Source: CAKZNE01 sp963976435
GTDB lineage: Bacteria; Bacteroidota; Bacteroidia; Flavobacteriales; Schleiferiaceae
Direction: 5' to 3'
Assembly (NCBI GenBank): GCA_963976435.1
Contig: CAXBKQ010000019.1
Location: forward strand, 1-64,000
DNA length: 64,000 nt
Below the pieces are notes generated by a model. The model made no database searches. It saw only the letters and a list, made by a program, of their open reading frames with translations, and was not told the origin of the DNA. Position numbers and translations under genes: made by a program. How positions within the stretch are numbered: position 1 is the stretch's first letter; each line of letters opens with the position of its first letter. Positions 9,255-17,397 of this stretch are shown in pieces.

Positions 9255-10250
9255 TTAGTTCATCAAGGTCCAGAGTTTATCTTTTAGCTTGGTTAAATTA
9301 TACTGTGCCACACTAGAAATGAAAACCTTTTCAATCTCTGGAATTTGCTCTTCCAATTCTTGTAAAATTTCATCTTTTAATTCCTCATCGAGCATATCAC
9401 TTTTACTAATGGCTAAAATTCTTCCCTTATCTAAAAGTTCTGGATTGTACTTCTTTAGCTCATTCAATAAAATATTGTACTCCTTTGCAATATCATCACT
9501 ATCTGCAGGAACAAGGAATAATAAGGTTGAATTTCTTTCAATATGTCTTAAAAATCTATGACCCAAACCCTTTCCTTCATTTGCACCTTCAATTATCCCA
9601 GGGATATCTGCCATTACAAAAGATTTAAATCCTCTATAGGAGACCATACCCAAATTAGGAGTTATTGTGGTAAATGGATAATCTGCAATTTCTGGTTTTG
9701 CTGCAGAAAGAACGGATAATAAGGTGGATTTTCCAGCATTTGGAAAGCCTACCAAGCCTACATCTGCCAAAATTTTTAATTCTAATATGGCCGTTCTTTC
9801 CTTTACCGGTTCGCCAGGTTGAGAATACCTTGGAGTTTGATAGGTAGAAGATTTGTAATGTACATTTCCTTTTCCACCTCTTCCACCGGCTAATAATATT
9901 TGCTTTTCACCATCCTCGGTGATCTCAAATAAAACTTCTCCAGTTTCCTCATCTTTTGCAACCGTTCCTAAGGGAACATCAATAATTTTATCCTCCCCGT
10001 CGGCTCCCGTACTTTCGCTTTTTCCACCATCACCGCCATGACCAGCCTTTGCATGCTTTTGGTATTTTAGGTGTAAAAGAGTCCACAATTGTTGATTTCC
10101 TCTAAGGATAATATGTCCCCCTCTTCCTCCATCACCACCATCAGGTCCACCTTTGGGAATATACTTTTCTCTTCTAAGATGAGAAGAACCAGATCCCCCT
10201 TTTCCAGACTTGACGTAAATTTTTACGTAATCAACAAAATTATTATTCAT
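9255..10250 (-). CDS. obgE: GTPase ObgE/CgtA
   Basis: A 331-residue essential GTPase involved in large ribosomal subunit assembly and stress control. The N-terminal glycine-rich Obg fold (1-158, e.g. GGPDGGDGGRGG) is followed by a G domain with GLVGFPNAGKST (Walker A), DIPGIIEGA (switch II) and SKSD (NKxD equivalent). The C-terminal OCT domain found in many Firmicutes and Proteobacteria is absent; this short form is normal for Bacteroidota. Lies 13 nt downstream of adk. Confidence 0.97.
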   Translation of the reverse strand: MNNNFVDYVKIYVKSGKGGSGSSHLRREKYIPKGGPDGGDGGRGGHIILRGNQQLWTLLHLKYQKHAKAGHGGDGGKSESTGADGEDKIIDVPLGTVAKDEETGEVLFEITEDGEKQILLAGGRGGKGNVHYKSSTYQTPRYSQPGEPVKERTAILELKILADVGLVGFPNAGKSTLLSVLSAAKPEIADYPFTTITPNLGMVSYRGFKSFVMADIPGIIEGANEGKGLGHRFLRHIERNSTLLFLVPADSDDIAKEYNILLNELKKYNPELLDKGRILAISKSDMLDEELKDEILQELEEQIPEIEKVFISSVAQYNLTKLKDKLWTLMN

Positions 10251-10263
10251 TAAAATATTGGCT

Positions 10264-10830
10264 TTAGCCTATGGCAGCATTCAATCTATTAAAAACCTCA
10301 TCGAGGCTTCCTAGTCCATTTATGCTGGTAAATTTATTTTGCTTTTGATAGTAGCTTTTTAATACAGCTGTTTCATTTTGGTAAACCTTTAGGCGATTTT
10401 CTATTACCTCCCTGTTTTGGTCGTCAGCTCTACCACTATCCTTTCCTCTTTCTAATAATCTCTTTATTAGCTCTTCATCTTCTACTTCTAGGGCAATCAT
10501 TCCGGAAATGGAAGTATTTAATTCTTCAAGCAATTGGTCTAAGGCTTCAGCTTGTTTTTCAGTTCTTGGGAAACCATCGAAAATAAAACCATTAGCATCT
10601 TTATTTGACTCCAGTTTATTTCTAATCATTCCAATCACCACCTCATCCGGTACTAATTTACCTTGATCCATTAATACTTTTGCCTTCAAACCTAATTCGG
10701 TACCTGCTTCTTTTTCGGATCTCAGCAAATCACCAGTAGATAAATGGATAAGGTTTCTTTCCTTAATAAGCATTTTGGATTGGGTTCCTTTCCCTGCCCC
10801 TGGAGGTCCGAATAAAACTATATTTTGCAT
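10264..10830 (-). CDS. adk: adenylate kinase
   Basis: A 188-residue cytosolic enzyme interconverting ATP + AMP and 2 ADP. Visible features are the Walker A GPPGAGKGTQ (8-17), STGDLLR in the AMP-binding region, and FDGFPRT. The lid is short (RGKDSGRADDQNREV) and has no zinc-binding cysteines, as in other short-form enzymes. First gene of the adk-obgE run and divergent from manC. Confidence 0.97.
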   Translation of the reverse strand: MQNIVLFGPPGAGKGTQSKMLIKERNLIHLSTGDLLRSEKEAGTELGLKAKVLMDQGKLVPDEVVIGMIRNKLESNKDANGFIFDGFPRTEKQAEALDQLLEELNTSISGMIALEVEDEELIKRLLERGKDSGRADDQNREVIENRLKVYQNETAVLKSYYQKQNKFTSINGLGSLDEVFNRLNAAIG

Positions 10831-10931
10831 ATGTGTCTATTAAAAATCTAAACTTTGCTTGTTTTAAAAAGCAAATCGCGAATTTACAAAATAAAGCTAG
10901 CCTATTTTTAGTGGGTTTACAGGCAAAATTT

Positions 10932-10939
10932 TACTTTTG
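10932..10939 (+). promoter_or_regulatory. putative -7 element for manC
   Basis: TACTTTTG matches TAnnTTTG and sits 17 nt before the manC ATG at 10957, giving a very short leader. No TTG box is found at the standard spacing. Confidence 0.5.
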
Positions 10940-10956
10940 CCCTTCAAAACTTCATT

Positions 10957-12039
10957 ATGGGAAATACATATTGTGTAATTATGGCTGGAGGAATTGGAAG
11001 TAGGTTTTGGCCTGTTAGTACTTCAAATTACCCCAAACAGTTTCACGATATATTAGGTACTGGAGAAACCTTAATCCAAACCACCTTTAATAGACTACTC
11101 AAAATTACTGATGCTTCAAAAATTTTAGTGGTTACCCATAAAAATTATAAGGGCCTTGTTCAAGAGCAATTACAGGGATTACCAGAAAACAACATAATTC
11201 TGGAGCCGGCAAGAAGAAACACCGCCCCTTGTATTGCCTATGCGGCATTTAGAATCCAAAATGAAGATCCCAATGCCGTGATGCTTGTTGCTCCTTCTGA
11301 TCATCTTATTTTAAATGAAGAGGAGTTTGCCAGGGTAATCCAAATCGCATCCAAAGAAGCTTCTGAAAGCTCACATTTATTTACTTTAGGAATAAAGCCA
11401 CATAGGCCAGACACGGGATATGGATATATACAATTTATAGATTCAGATAATGCCAATCCGGAGGTTAAAAAGGTAAAAACCTTCACTGAAAAACCAAATG
11501 AAGAATTTGCTAAACAATTTATTGAAAGTGGAGATTTTCTTTGGAATGCTGGAATTTTTATTTGGTCTATACCTACTTTGATGAAGGAAATGTCTTCTCA
11601 TATGCCAGACATTTTCAGCATTTTTGAAACCGGAAAGGAATACTATGGCACAGATGCAGAAAAGGGTTTTGTAAATAAAATTTACCCCACCTGTGAAAAT
11701 GAGTCAATAGATTATGGTTTATTGGAAAAATCCAAAGATGTATATGTAATTCCTTCAGATTTTGGCTGGAGTGATTTAGGCACTTGGGGAAGTCTATATC
11801 AACTATCCTCCAAAGATGGAAATGAAAATGCGGTGTATAATGATACCACCATTACCTATGATTCCAAAAACAATTTAATTAGAGTTCCAAAGGATAAATT
11901 AGCAGTTATTGAAGGATTGGAAAATTATATTGTTGTAGATGAAGACGATAGACTATTGATTTGCAAATTGGAAAATGAGCAATTGATAAAATCCTTTGTC
12001 AATGATATCAAGCTTAAATTTGGAGACCAACACCTTTAA
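10957..12039 (+). CDS. manC: mannose-1-phosphate guanylyltransferase
   Basis: A 360-residue cytosolic enzyme making GDP-mannose from mannose-1-phosphate and GTP for polysaccharide or glycoprotein synthesis. N-terminal signature MAGGIGSRFWPVSTSNYPKQ (residues 9-28) is the nucleotide-binding loop. VAPSDHLI and FTEKPN are the other active-site motifs, and ESIDYGLLEKS is also typical. It lacks the C-terminal phosphomannose isomerase domain of bifunctional AlgA/XanB proteins. Single-gene unit; its 3' end overlaps the convergent photolyase by 4 nt. Confidence 0.93.
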   Translation: MGNTYCVIMAGGIGSRFWPVSTSNYPKQFHDILGTGETLIQTTFNRLLKITDASKILVVTHKNYKGLVQEQLQGLPENNIILEPARRNTAPCIAYAAFRIQNEDPNAVMLVAPSDHLILNEEEFARVIQIASKEASESSHLFTLGIKPHRPDTGYGYIQFIDSDNANPEVKKVKTFTEKPNEEFAKQFIESGDFLWNAGIFIWSIPTLMKEMSSHMPDIFSIFETGKEYYGTDAEKGFVNKIYPTCENESIDYGLLEKSKDVYVIPSDFGWSDLGTWGSLYQLSSKDGNENAVYNDTTITYDSKNNLIRVPKDKLAVIEGLENYIVVDEDDRLLICKLENEQLIKSFVNDIKLKFGDQHL

Positions 12040-13349
12040 TTTAAGGCATCTTTAAATCTTTTAAGGGCTCTTTCCCTCGCAAATTTATGATCTACTATAG
12101 GCTTTGGATAATCAGGACTAGCAAAGTCTGGAAGCCATTTTTTTAAATATTTGTGCTCCGGGTCAAATTTCTTAAGCTGAATACTAGGATTGAAAATTCT
12201 AAAATAAGGAGCGGCATCTACACCACAACCTGCCGCCCACTGCCAACCTCCAATATTTGAAGCTTGATCGTAGTCTAGAAGCTTTTCTGCAAAATAAGCC
12301 TCCCCTAACCTCCAATCTAGAAGCAGATGCTTGCTGAGAAAGCTGGCTACCAACATCCGAACTCTATTATGCATAAATCCGGTTTCGTTTAATTCCCGCA
12401 TTCCTGCATCCACTAGTGGATATCCAGTTTTCCCTTCCATCCAAAGTTTAAATGCCCTTTCATCCTTCTCCCATTCTATTCTATCATAAGCTGGTCTAAA
12501 AGCCTTTTCTACAGTATGTGGGAAATGATAAAGTATAGCCTGGTAAAAATCCCTCCAAATGAGTTCATTGAAAAATTTTTCGTTCTTTTTTAAAGCTAAA
12601 CGAGCCAATTTTCTGATGCTAATAGTTCCAAATCGCAAATGAATTCCAAGCCTAGTAGTGCCATTTATCCCTGGTATATCTCTGTTGAGGTGATAGTTTT
12701 CTATTATTTCTTCCGAAATATCCCTGCTTGGAACTTCAAAATCTACAGACTTAAAACCTAGTTCTTCTAAACCCATAAAATTTGATTCTGAAAATTTTAA
12801 AAAGGCATCTCCATAATTGAAGCTTGGATAGGACTTCAGATGGAAGGGCTTCATTAAGGATTTCCACTTTTTCATATAGGGGGTAAAAACGGTATAAGGC
12901 TCCCCATTATCTTTCAAGACTTCTCTCCTATCAAAAATCACCTGATCTTTATAAGCCTTAAGTTCAATGTTTTTATCTCTTAGAAAAGAGTAAATCTCCT
13001 TATCTCTTTTAATGGCCTCGGGTTCATAATCTCGATTGGTAAAAACGGCATTTAATTCTGGAAATTCATCATACAATTGAGAAAATACATTTAAGGGGAA
13101 ATCAAAAAATACTTTTATTGAGCTTTTGAAATTGAGTTCCAGTTCTTTTTTCAATGCCACAATTTCTTGCCAAATAAAATTCACCCTTTTATCCTCAGGA
13201 GCTAATTTCTCCAATATTCCTTTATCAAAAATAAAAATGGGTAAGACTTTAGAGCCAGACTTCAAAGCATGGTAAAGTGCGGCATTATCATCTAGTCGAA
13301 GATCTCTTCTAAACCAAAAAATGACAAGACTTTCATTATTCAAAAGCAA
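12036..13349 (-). CDS. phr: deoxyribodipyrimidine photolyase (class I type)
   Basis: A 437-residue FAD enzyme that repairs UV-induced cyclobutane pyrimidine dimers with blue light. The N-terminal antenna domain opens with VIFWFRRDLRLDDNAAL (9-25). The C-terminal FAD-binding region contains ELIWRDFY, GYPLVDAGMREL, NIGGWQWAAG and DAAPYFRIFNP. These fit a CPD photolyase; a cryptochrome-like role cannot be excluded. It lies 18 nt downstream of the QueD/PTPS-like gene, at the end of the carotenoid operon, so it is probably co-expressed with light-protection genes. Confidence 0.93.
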   Translation of the reverse strand: MLLNNESLVIFWFRRDLRLDDNAALYHALKSGSKVLPIFIFDKGILEKLAPEDKRVNFIWQEIVALKKELELNFKSSIKVFFDFPLNVFSQLYDEFPELNAVFTNRDYEPEAIKRDKEIYSFLRDKNIELKAYKDQVIFDRREVLKDNGEPYTVFTPYMKKWKSLMKPFHLKSYPSFNYGDAFLKFSESNFMGLEELGFKSVDFEVPSRDISEEIIENYHLNRDIPGINGTTRLGIHLRFGTISIRKLARLALKKNEKFFNELIWRDFYQAILYHFPHTVEKAFRPAYDRIEWEKDERAFKLWMEGKTGYPLVDAGMRELNETGFMHNRVRMLVASFLSKHLLLDWRLGEAYFAEKLLDYDQASNIGGWQWAAGCGVDAAPYFRIFNPSIQLKKFDPEHKYLKKWLPDFASPDYPKPIVDHKFARERALKRFKDALN

Positions 13350-13367
13350 ATGAATTTTAGATCTTGG

Positions 13368-13775
13368 CTATCCAGAAAATTCCACAAAATTTCGAGGTGT
13401 TTCGAAAAGGGTTACGGATAAGTCCATTTCCTTGGGGATTTCCTTTCTCAGGATTTTCCAAATTACAATAACAATATTTTCGGCAGTGGGGTTTTTGTCT
13501 TTAAACTCTTCCAATTCCAAGTTTAAATTTTTATGATCGAATCTCTCTTCAATCTTTTCTTGGATAATATCTTTAAGCCACTTCATATCAATTACATATC
13601 CTGTAATGGGATCTACCTCTCCTAAAACAGAAACAATTAACTCATAATTATGACCGTGAAAATGAGGATTACTGCATTTTCCGAAAATTTGAAAATTCTT
13701 TTCCTCATCCCATTTAGGATTATATAACCTATGGGCAGCATTAAAATGAGCTCTTCTATTTACCTTTACTTTCAT
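13368..13775 (-). CDS. queD: 6-carboxytetrahydropterin synthase / PTPS-like protein
   Basis: A 135-residue T-fold enzyme. Zinc ligands are His in NAAHRL (~16) and the two in HFHGHNYE (~38-42), with the nearby Cys of KCSNP as a likely catalytic residue. DHKNLN and the C-terminal LFETPRNFVEFSG are classic. In bacteria it usually makes 6-carboxytetrahydropterin for queuosine, but some members act in pterin synthesis. No other queuosine gene is nearby. Overlaps idi by 4 nt and precedes photolyase by 18 nt, which leaves a pterin role open. Confidence 0.88.
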   Translation of the reverse strand: MKVKVNRRAHFNAAHRLYNPKWDEEKNFQIFGKCSNPHFHGHNYELIVSVLGEVDPITGYVIDMKWLKDIIQEKIEERFDHKNLNLELEEFKDKNPTAENIVIVIWKILRKEIPKEMDLSVTLFETPRNFVEFSG

Positions 13776-14293
13776 GCCCTACTTCTTACTTCCCTTAAAA
13801 ATCTATCAAAAATAATTTTAAACCATTCTGTATAATATTGCGGCTGATTTTTGATGTCTTCCTCCACTTCATTTAGGGACATTTTTTTCCAATCCTCCAC
13901 TTCCTCGGGGTTTATTATCGGTTCTCCATTGTAATAACCAACAAATAAATGATCGAGCTCATGTTCTGTAAGTCCTTGATCTAGTTCTGCTTTATAAACA
14001 AAATCGAACATTTTTTCAATTTCACAGTCAAAGCCCATTTCTTCCATTAACCTTCTATGTGCGGCATCAATGGTCTTTTCTTCATCTCGAGGATGGCTAC
14101 AGCAGGTGTTAGTCCAAAGTCCACCAGAATGATATTTAGATTTGGCCCTTTGCTGTAGTAATAAATCCCCATTATCGTCTAAAATAAAAACCGAAAACGC
14201 TCTATGGAGCAATCCTTTTTCGTGGGCCTCCATTTTTTCCATTAATCCTAGAGCATTATCGGACTCATCTACCAGTATAACCTTCTCAACCAT
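13772..14293 (-). CDS. idi: isopentenyl-diphosphate delta-isomerase (type 1)
   Basis: A 173-residue Nudix-fold enzyme converting isopentenyl to dimethylallyl diphosphate, needed in mevalonate-pathway organisms. Motifs seen: LLLQQRAKSKYHSGGLWTNT, the catalytic Cys and metal His in NTCCSHP (~61-67), RRLMEEMGF (Nudix-like) and TEHELDHLFVG. Sits between crtB (20 nt upstream) and the QueD-like gene (4 nt overlap), supplying precursor for carotenoids. Confidence 0.95.
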   Translation of the reverse strand: MVEKVILVDESDNALGLMEKMEAHEKGLLHRAFSVFILDDNGDLLLQQRAKSKYHSGGLWTNTCCSHPRDEEKTIDAAHRRLMEEMGFDCEIEKMFDFVYKAELDQGLTEHELDHLFVGYYNGEPIINPEEVEDWKKMSLNEVEEDIKNQPQYYTEWFKIIFDRFLREVRSRA

Positions 14294-14313
14294 AAACGAA
14301 TAAGTAATTCTTA

Positions 14314-15150
14314 TTATAATAGGTTAAAACTATGTTTAAAATATGAGCTTAGCAATAGTCCATATTTATTGCGGTTTGGGATTCGAATTCTTTCTTCCAT
14401 CACTTTTTTGGCGCTGGTTCTTTTTATTTTTTTGAAAAGATTAATATAGTATACATAGGCAAGGTAGGTTCCAAATCTAGCTTCTTTTGGCAATGCTAAT
14501 ATTCCTTTAAAACCTTCTTTAAAGTCCAATTCAATATCCTCTTCTATTTTTTGTTTTATATGATCGTTGAATTCTCTTAAATCTACCCCTGGAAAGTAAA
14601 TTCTTCCTAAATGATTAAAATCTGCACTTAAATCTCGGAGGAAATTTATTTTTTGAAATGCAGATCCAAGTTTTTGAGCTCCAAATTTTAATTCATTGAA
14701 TTTTTCTCTATTCCCCCCTGTAAAAACTTTTAAGCACATTAGTCCAACCACCTCTGCAGAACCATAAATATATTCCTCGTATTTATGGGAATCAAACTCC
14801 TGTTTATTCAGATCCATTTTCATGCTATGTAGAAAGCTATCAATAAGATCTAAACCAATATTATACTCTTTTACCGTTTCTTGAAATGAATTAATAATGG
14901 GGTTTAAACTTATTCCTCTTTCTATGGCTTCGAGGGTTTGGATTCTAAAATCTTCTAATAACCACTCTTTATCATAGTTGTGAAAACTATCCACTATTTC
15001 ATCAGCAAATCTCACATAGCCGTAAATTGAATAAATATGCTTTTTCATTTTTTTATTCAATAATAAAATCCCTAAGGAAAAGGAAGTACTATAGGTGGTG
15101 GTAACTAATTTACTGCTTCTGGCAGATACTTTATCAAATAGTATTTTCAT
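14314..15150 (-). CDS. crtB: phytoene synthase
   Basis: A 278-residue head-to-head prenyltransferase condensing two geranylgeranyl diphosphates to phytoene, the first carotenoid step. The first aspartate-rich motif is FADEIVD (~48-54) and the second is LRDLSADFNHLGRIYFP. Start chosen at ATG 15150 (MKILFDKVS); an in-frame TTG at 15168 would add six residues but is a weaker start. The start overlaps the end of crtI by 17 nt. Confidence 0.94.
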   Translation of the reverse strand: MKILFDKVSARSSKLVTTTYSTSFSLGILLLNKKMKKHIYSIYGYVRFADEIVDSFHNYDKEWLLEDFRIQTLEAIERGISLNPIINSFQETVKEYNIGLDLIDSFLHSMKMDLNKQEFDSHKYEEYIYGSAEVVGLMCLKVFTGGNREKFNELKFGAQKLGSAFQKINFLRDLSADFNHLGRIYFPGVDLREFNDHIKQKIEEDIELDFKEGFKGILALPKEARFGTYLAYVYYINLFKKIKRTSAKKVMEERIRIPNRNKYGLLLSSYFKHSFNLL

Positions 15151-16645
15151 ATAAGTTTGGCTTAGCAAGTTTAATTTCCTTTTGTACTAAATCGGCAACA
15201 ATTTGTCCGGATATTAGAGAGGGAGGCACCCCTGGCCCAGGCACTGTTAATTGCCCAGTAAAATAAAGATTTGGCAATTTTTTACTTTTCATTGATGGCT
15301 TAAGAATGGCAGTTTGTTTTAATGTATTTGCCAGTCCATATGCATTTCCTTTAAAGGCATTATAATCCTCAACAAAATCTGTAAGTGCATAAGATCTTTT
15401 GTAAACAACATGCTCCTTAATTTTTTGTCCAGTGAATTTTTCAAGCCTGTCTAGGAGTAAATGGTAATACCTTTCCCTTTGCTCATCATTATCTTCGAGG
15501 CCGGGAGCTGTAGGCATTAATAAGAAAAGGTTTTCCATACCTTCCGGAGCTACAGAAGGGTCAGTTACGGAAGGTGCACAAACATAGAATAGAGGTTTTT
15601 CTGGCCACTTTGGTTTGGTATATAGATCATGGGCATGTCCATCAAAATCTTCATCAAAAAATAAGCTATGATGTTTTATTCCTTCAATTTTCTTATTAAT
15701 TCCCAAATAAAATAAAAGGCTACTAGGAGCCATATCCCTTTTATCCCAATAATTCTTGTCATAGCGGCGGAATTCAGGATCAATTAATTTTTGTTCTACA
15801 TGATGGTAGTCTGCACCTGCTACTATTGCATCGAAAAAATATTCTTTATCCTTGGTACTTGCCGAAAAGGTACGACCATTTTTCACATTAATTTTTTTCA
15901 CCTCGGCATCGCAAATTATTTGCACCCCCATTTCCTTAGCAAGTTTCACCATTCCTTCAATAATCTTATGCATTCCACCCATAGGATACCAGGTTCCTAA
16001 AGATATATCTGCATAATTCATTAGGCTATATAATGCGGGGGTATTTTCGGGAGTACCTCCAAGAAATAAAACCGGAAATTCCATAAGTTTCCTAAGCTTT
16101 GGATTTTTAAAAAAGCTCCTGATATACTTTCGCATAGATTTTAGAAGGTGCAACTGAAGTGCTCCGGTAATTACTCTTTTATCAATAAATTCAGTGAGAC
16201 TAAGCCCTGGTTTAAAAACCAAATCATTCATTCCCACTTCATATTTATATTTGCTCTCCTTTAAAAATTGTTTGAGTTTTTCCCCACTTCCCTTTTCTAT
16301 GGATTCGAATAAATCTATTAGTTGAGACATCCTAGCGGGAAGATCTATAATATCATCTTTTGCAAAACATACCCTATAGGAAGGGTCTAGCCGCTTTAGC
16401 TCGTAGTAGTCTGAAACTTTTTTGCCAAACTTTTGAAAATAATTTTCAAAAACATCTGGCATCCAATACCAACTAGGGCCCATATCAAATGTAAAACCCT
16501 TACTAGAGAAGGATCTTGCCCTCCCTCCTACAGTGGAGTTCTTTTCTAGGATACAAACTTCATATCCCTTTTGAGCCAGAGAGGTGGCAGCAGATAAGCC
16601 TGAGAATCCAGAACCTATTACTATTATTTTTTTCTTTTTAGACAA
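15134..16645 (-). CDS. crtI: phytoene desaturase
   Basis: A 503-residue FAD-dependent desaturase turning phytoene into lycopene or a related polyene. The N-terminal dinucleotide fold is plain (VIGSGFSGLSAATSLAQKGY, ~10-29, then LEKNSTVGGRARSF), and the C-terminus has the CrtI motif TGQLTVPGPGVPPSLISGQ. No cyclase or hydroxylase gene follows in this operon, so later pigment steps must be encoded elsewhere. It begins 10 nt after the sigma factor gene ends. Confidence 0.95.
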   Translation of the reverse strand: MSKKKKIIVIGSGFSGLSAATSLAQKGYEVCILEKNSTVGGRARSFSSKGFTFDMGPSWYWMPDVFENYFQKFGKKVSDYYELKRLDPSYRVCFAKDDIIDLPARMSQLIDLFESIEKGSGEKLKQFLKESKYKYEVGMNDLVFKPGLSLTEFIDKRVITGALQLHLLKSMRKYIRSFFKNPKLRKLMEFPVLFLGGTPENTPALYSLMNYADISLGTWYPMGGMHKIIEGMVKLAKEMGVQIICDAEVKKINVKNGRTFSASTKDKEYFFDAIVAGADYHHVEQKLIDPEFRRYDKNYWDKRDMAPSSLLFYLGINKKIEGIKHHSLFFDEDFDGHAHDLYTKPKWPEKPLFYVCAPSVTDPSVAPEGMENLFLLMPTAPGLEDNDEQRERYYHLLLDRLEKFTGQKIKEHVVYKRSYALTDFVEDYNAFKGNAYGLANTLKQTAILKPSMKSKKLPNLYFTGQLTVPGPGVPPSLISGQIVADLVQKEIKLAKPNLYENTI

Positions 16646-16655
16646 TTCTCAGAAT

Positions 16656-17159
16656 TTAGTGATAATCTTTCAACTTACCCATCATTTTTTTTCGAGCTAG
16701 GAAAATTCTGCTTTTTACCGTTCCCAGTGGAACATTTAATTCCTTGGCAATTTCATCGTATTTATAACCATTATAATACATCATAAAAGTGTCAACATAT
16801 GCACTGTCCACTGAATTGATCTGTTTCATCATATATTCTCTATCCACTAAGGAATCCATAGTGGATGACTTTTCCACTTGGTTGGAGTCAAGAAAAAATT
16901 TACTCTCTGTTTCATCCACAAAAGTGTTTTGCTTTTTCTTTTTCCTGTAAGCATTGATAAAGGTATTTCTCATAATAGTGTAGAGCCAACCTTTAAGATT
17001 TGTCCCCTCTTGAAATTTATGACTGCTTTTTAAAGCTTTGAAATATGTTTCTTGGATTAAATCATTGGAGTCTTCAAAACTCTTTGTCAGTTTCATGGCT
17101 AATTGCAATAAGAAACTTTCATGCTTTACTATCAGTAGGCCAAATTCTTGTCTCGACAT
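16656..17159 (-). CDS. ECF-type RNA polymerase sigma factor
   Basis: A 167-residue sigma-70 family protein of the ECF size class. Region 2 contains DLIQETYFKAL and LKGWLYTIMRNTFINAYR; region 4 contains IAKELNVPLGTVKSRIFLARKK. Start chosen at ATG 17159 (MSRQEF); a longer in-frame start at 17258 would add a basic, non-conserved tail. It heads the crtI-crtB-idi cluster with a 10 nt gap, the arrangement seen in flavobacterial carotenoid operons and functionally similar to light-responsive CarQ. No anti-sigma gene is visible next to it. Confidence 0.88.
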   Translation of the reverse strand: MSRQEFGLLIVKHESFLLQLAMKLTKSFEDSNDLIQETYFKALKSSHKFQEGTNLKGWLYTIMRNTFINAYRKKKKQNTFVDETESKFFLDSNQVEKSSTMDSLVDREYMMKQINSVDSAYVDTFMMYYNGYKYDEIAKELNVPLGTVKSRIFLARKKMMGKLKDYH

Positions 17160-17243
17160 AATTGAAATGTTCTTTTGTTCAAATCTGCCATACCTACGGG
17201 GAAAGTTCAATTTTGGATTTCCAAATCTTAAAAAAATTTCAAC

Positions 17244-17258
17244 TTGGTTAATTACCAA
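17244..17258. promoter_or_regulatory. inverted repeat upstream of sigma/crt operon
   Basis: TTGGT-taatt-ACCAA, a 15 bp inverted repeat with 5 bp arms, 85 nt upstream of the sigma factor ATG in the divergent region shared with prfC. Position and symmetry suit an operator for a dimeric regulator, but no regulator is encoded here and the match could be chance. Confidence 0.28.
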
Positions 17259-17379
17259 CTGATTTACAAGTAATTAAATTCCAATAAAAAATCAAATTTT
17301 ATAAAATGAAATAGCCTTTTAGGCTTGGATTGCCAAAATCATTTTTGCTAATGCTATCGTAATTGGCCAAAAGAATATT

Positions 17380-17387
17380 TACTTTTG
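17380..17387 (+). promoter_or_regulatory. putative -7 element for prfC
   Basis: TACTTTTG matches TAnnTTTG, 10 nt before the prfC ATG at 17398, implying a nearly leaderless mRNA. A TTG at 17363-17365 is present, but the 14 nt spacing is shorter than usual. Confidence 0.45.
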
Positions 17388-17397
17388 CCGCCCAACT

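Noticed and set aside
17160..17258. 33-residue N-terminal extension of the sigma factor
   Set aside because: Basic, non-family sequence that would cover the inverted repeat and promoter region; MSRQEF at 17159 starts the normal region 2.
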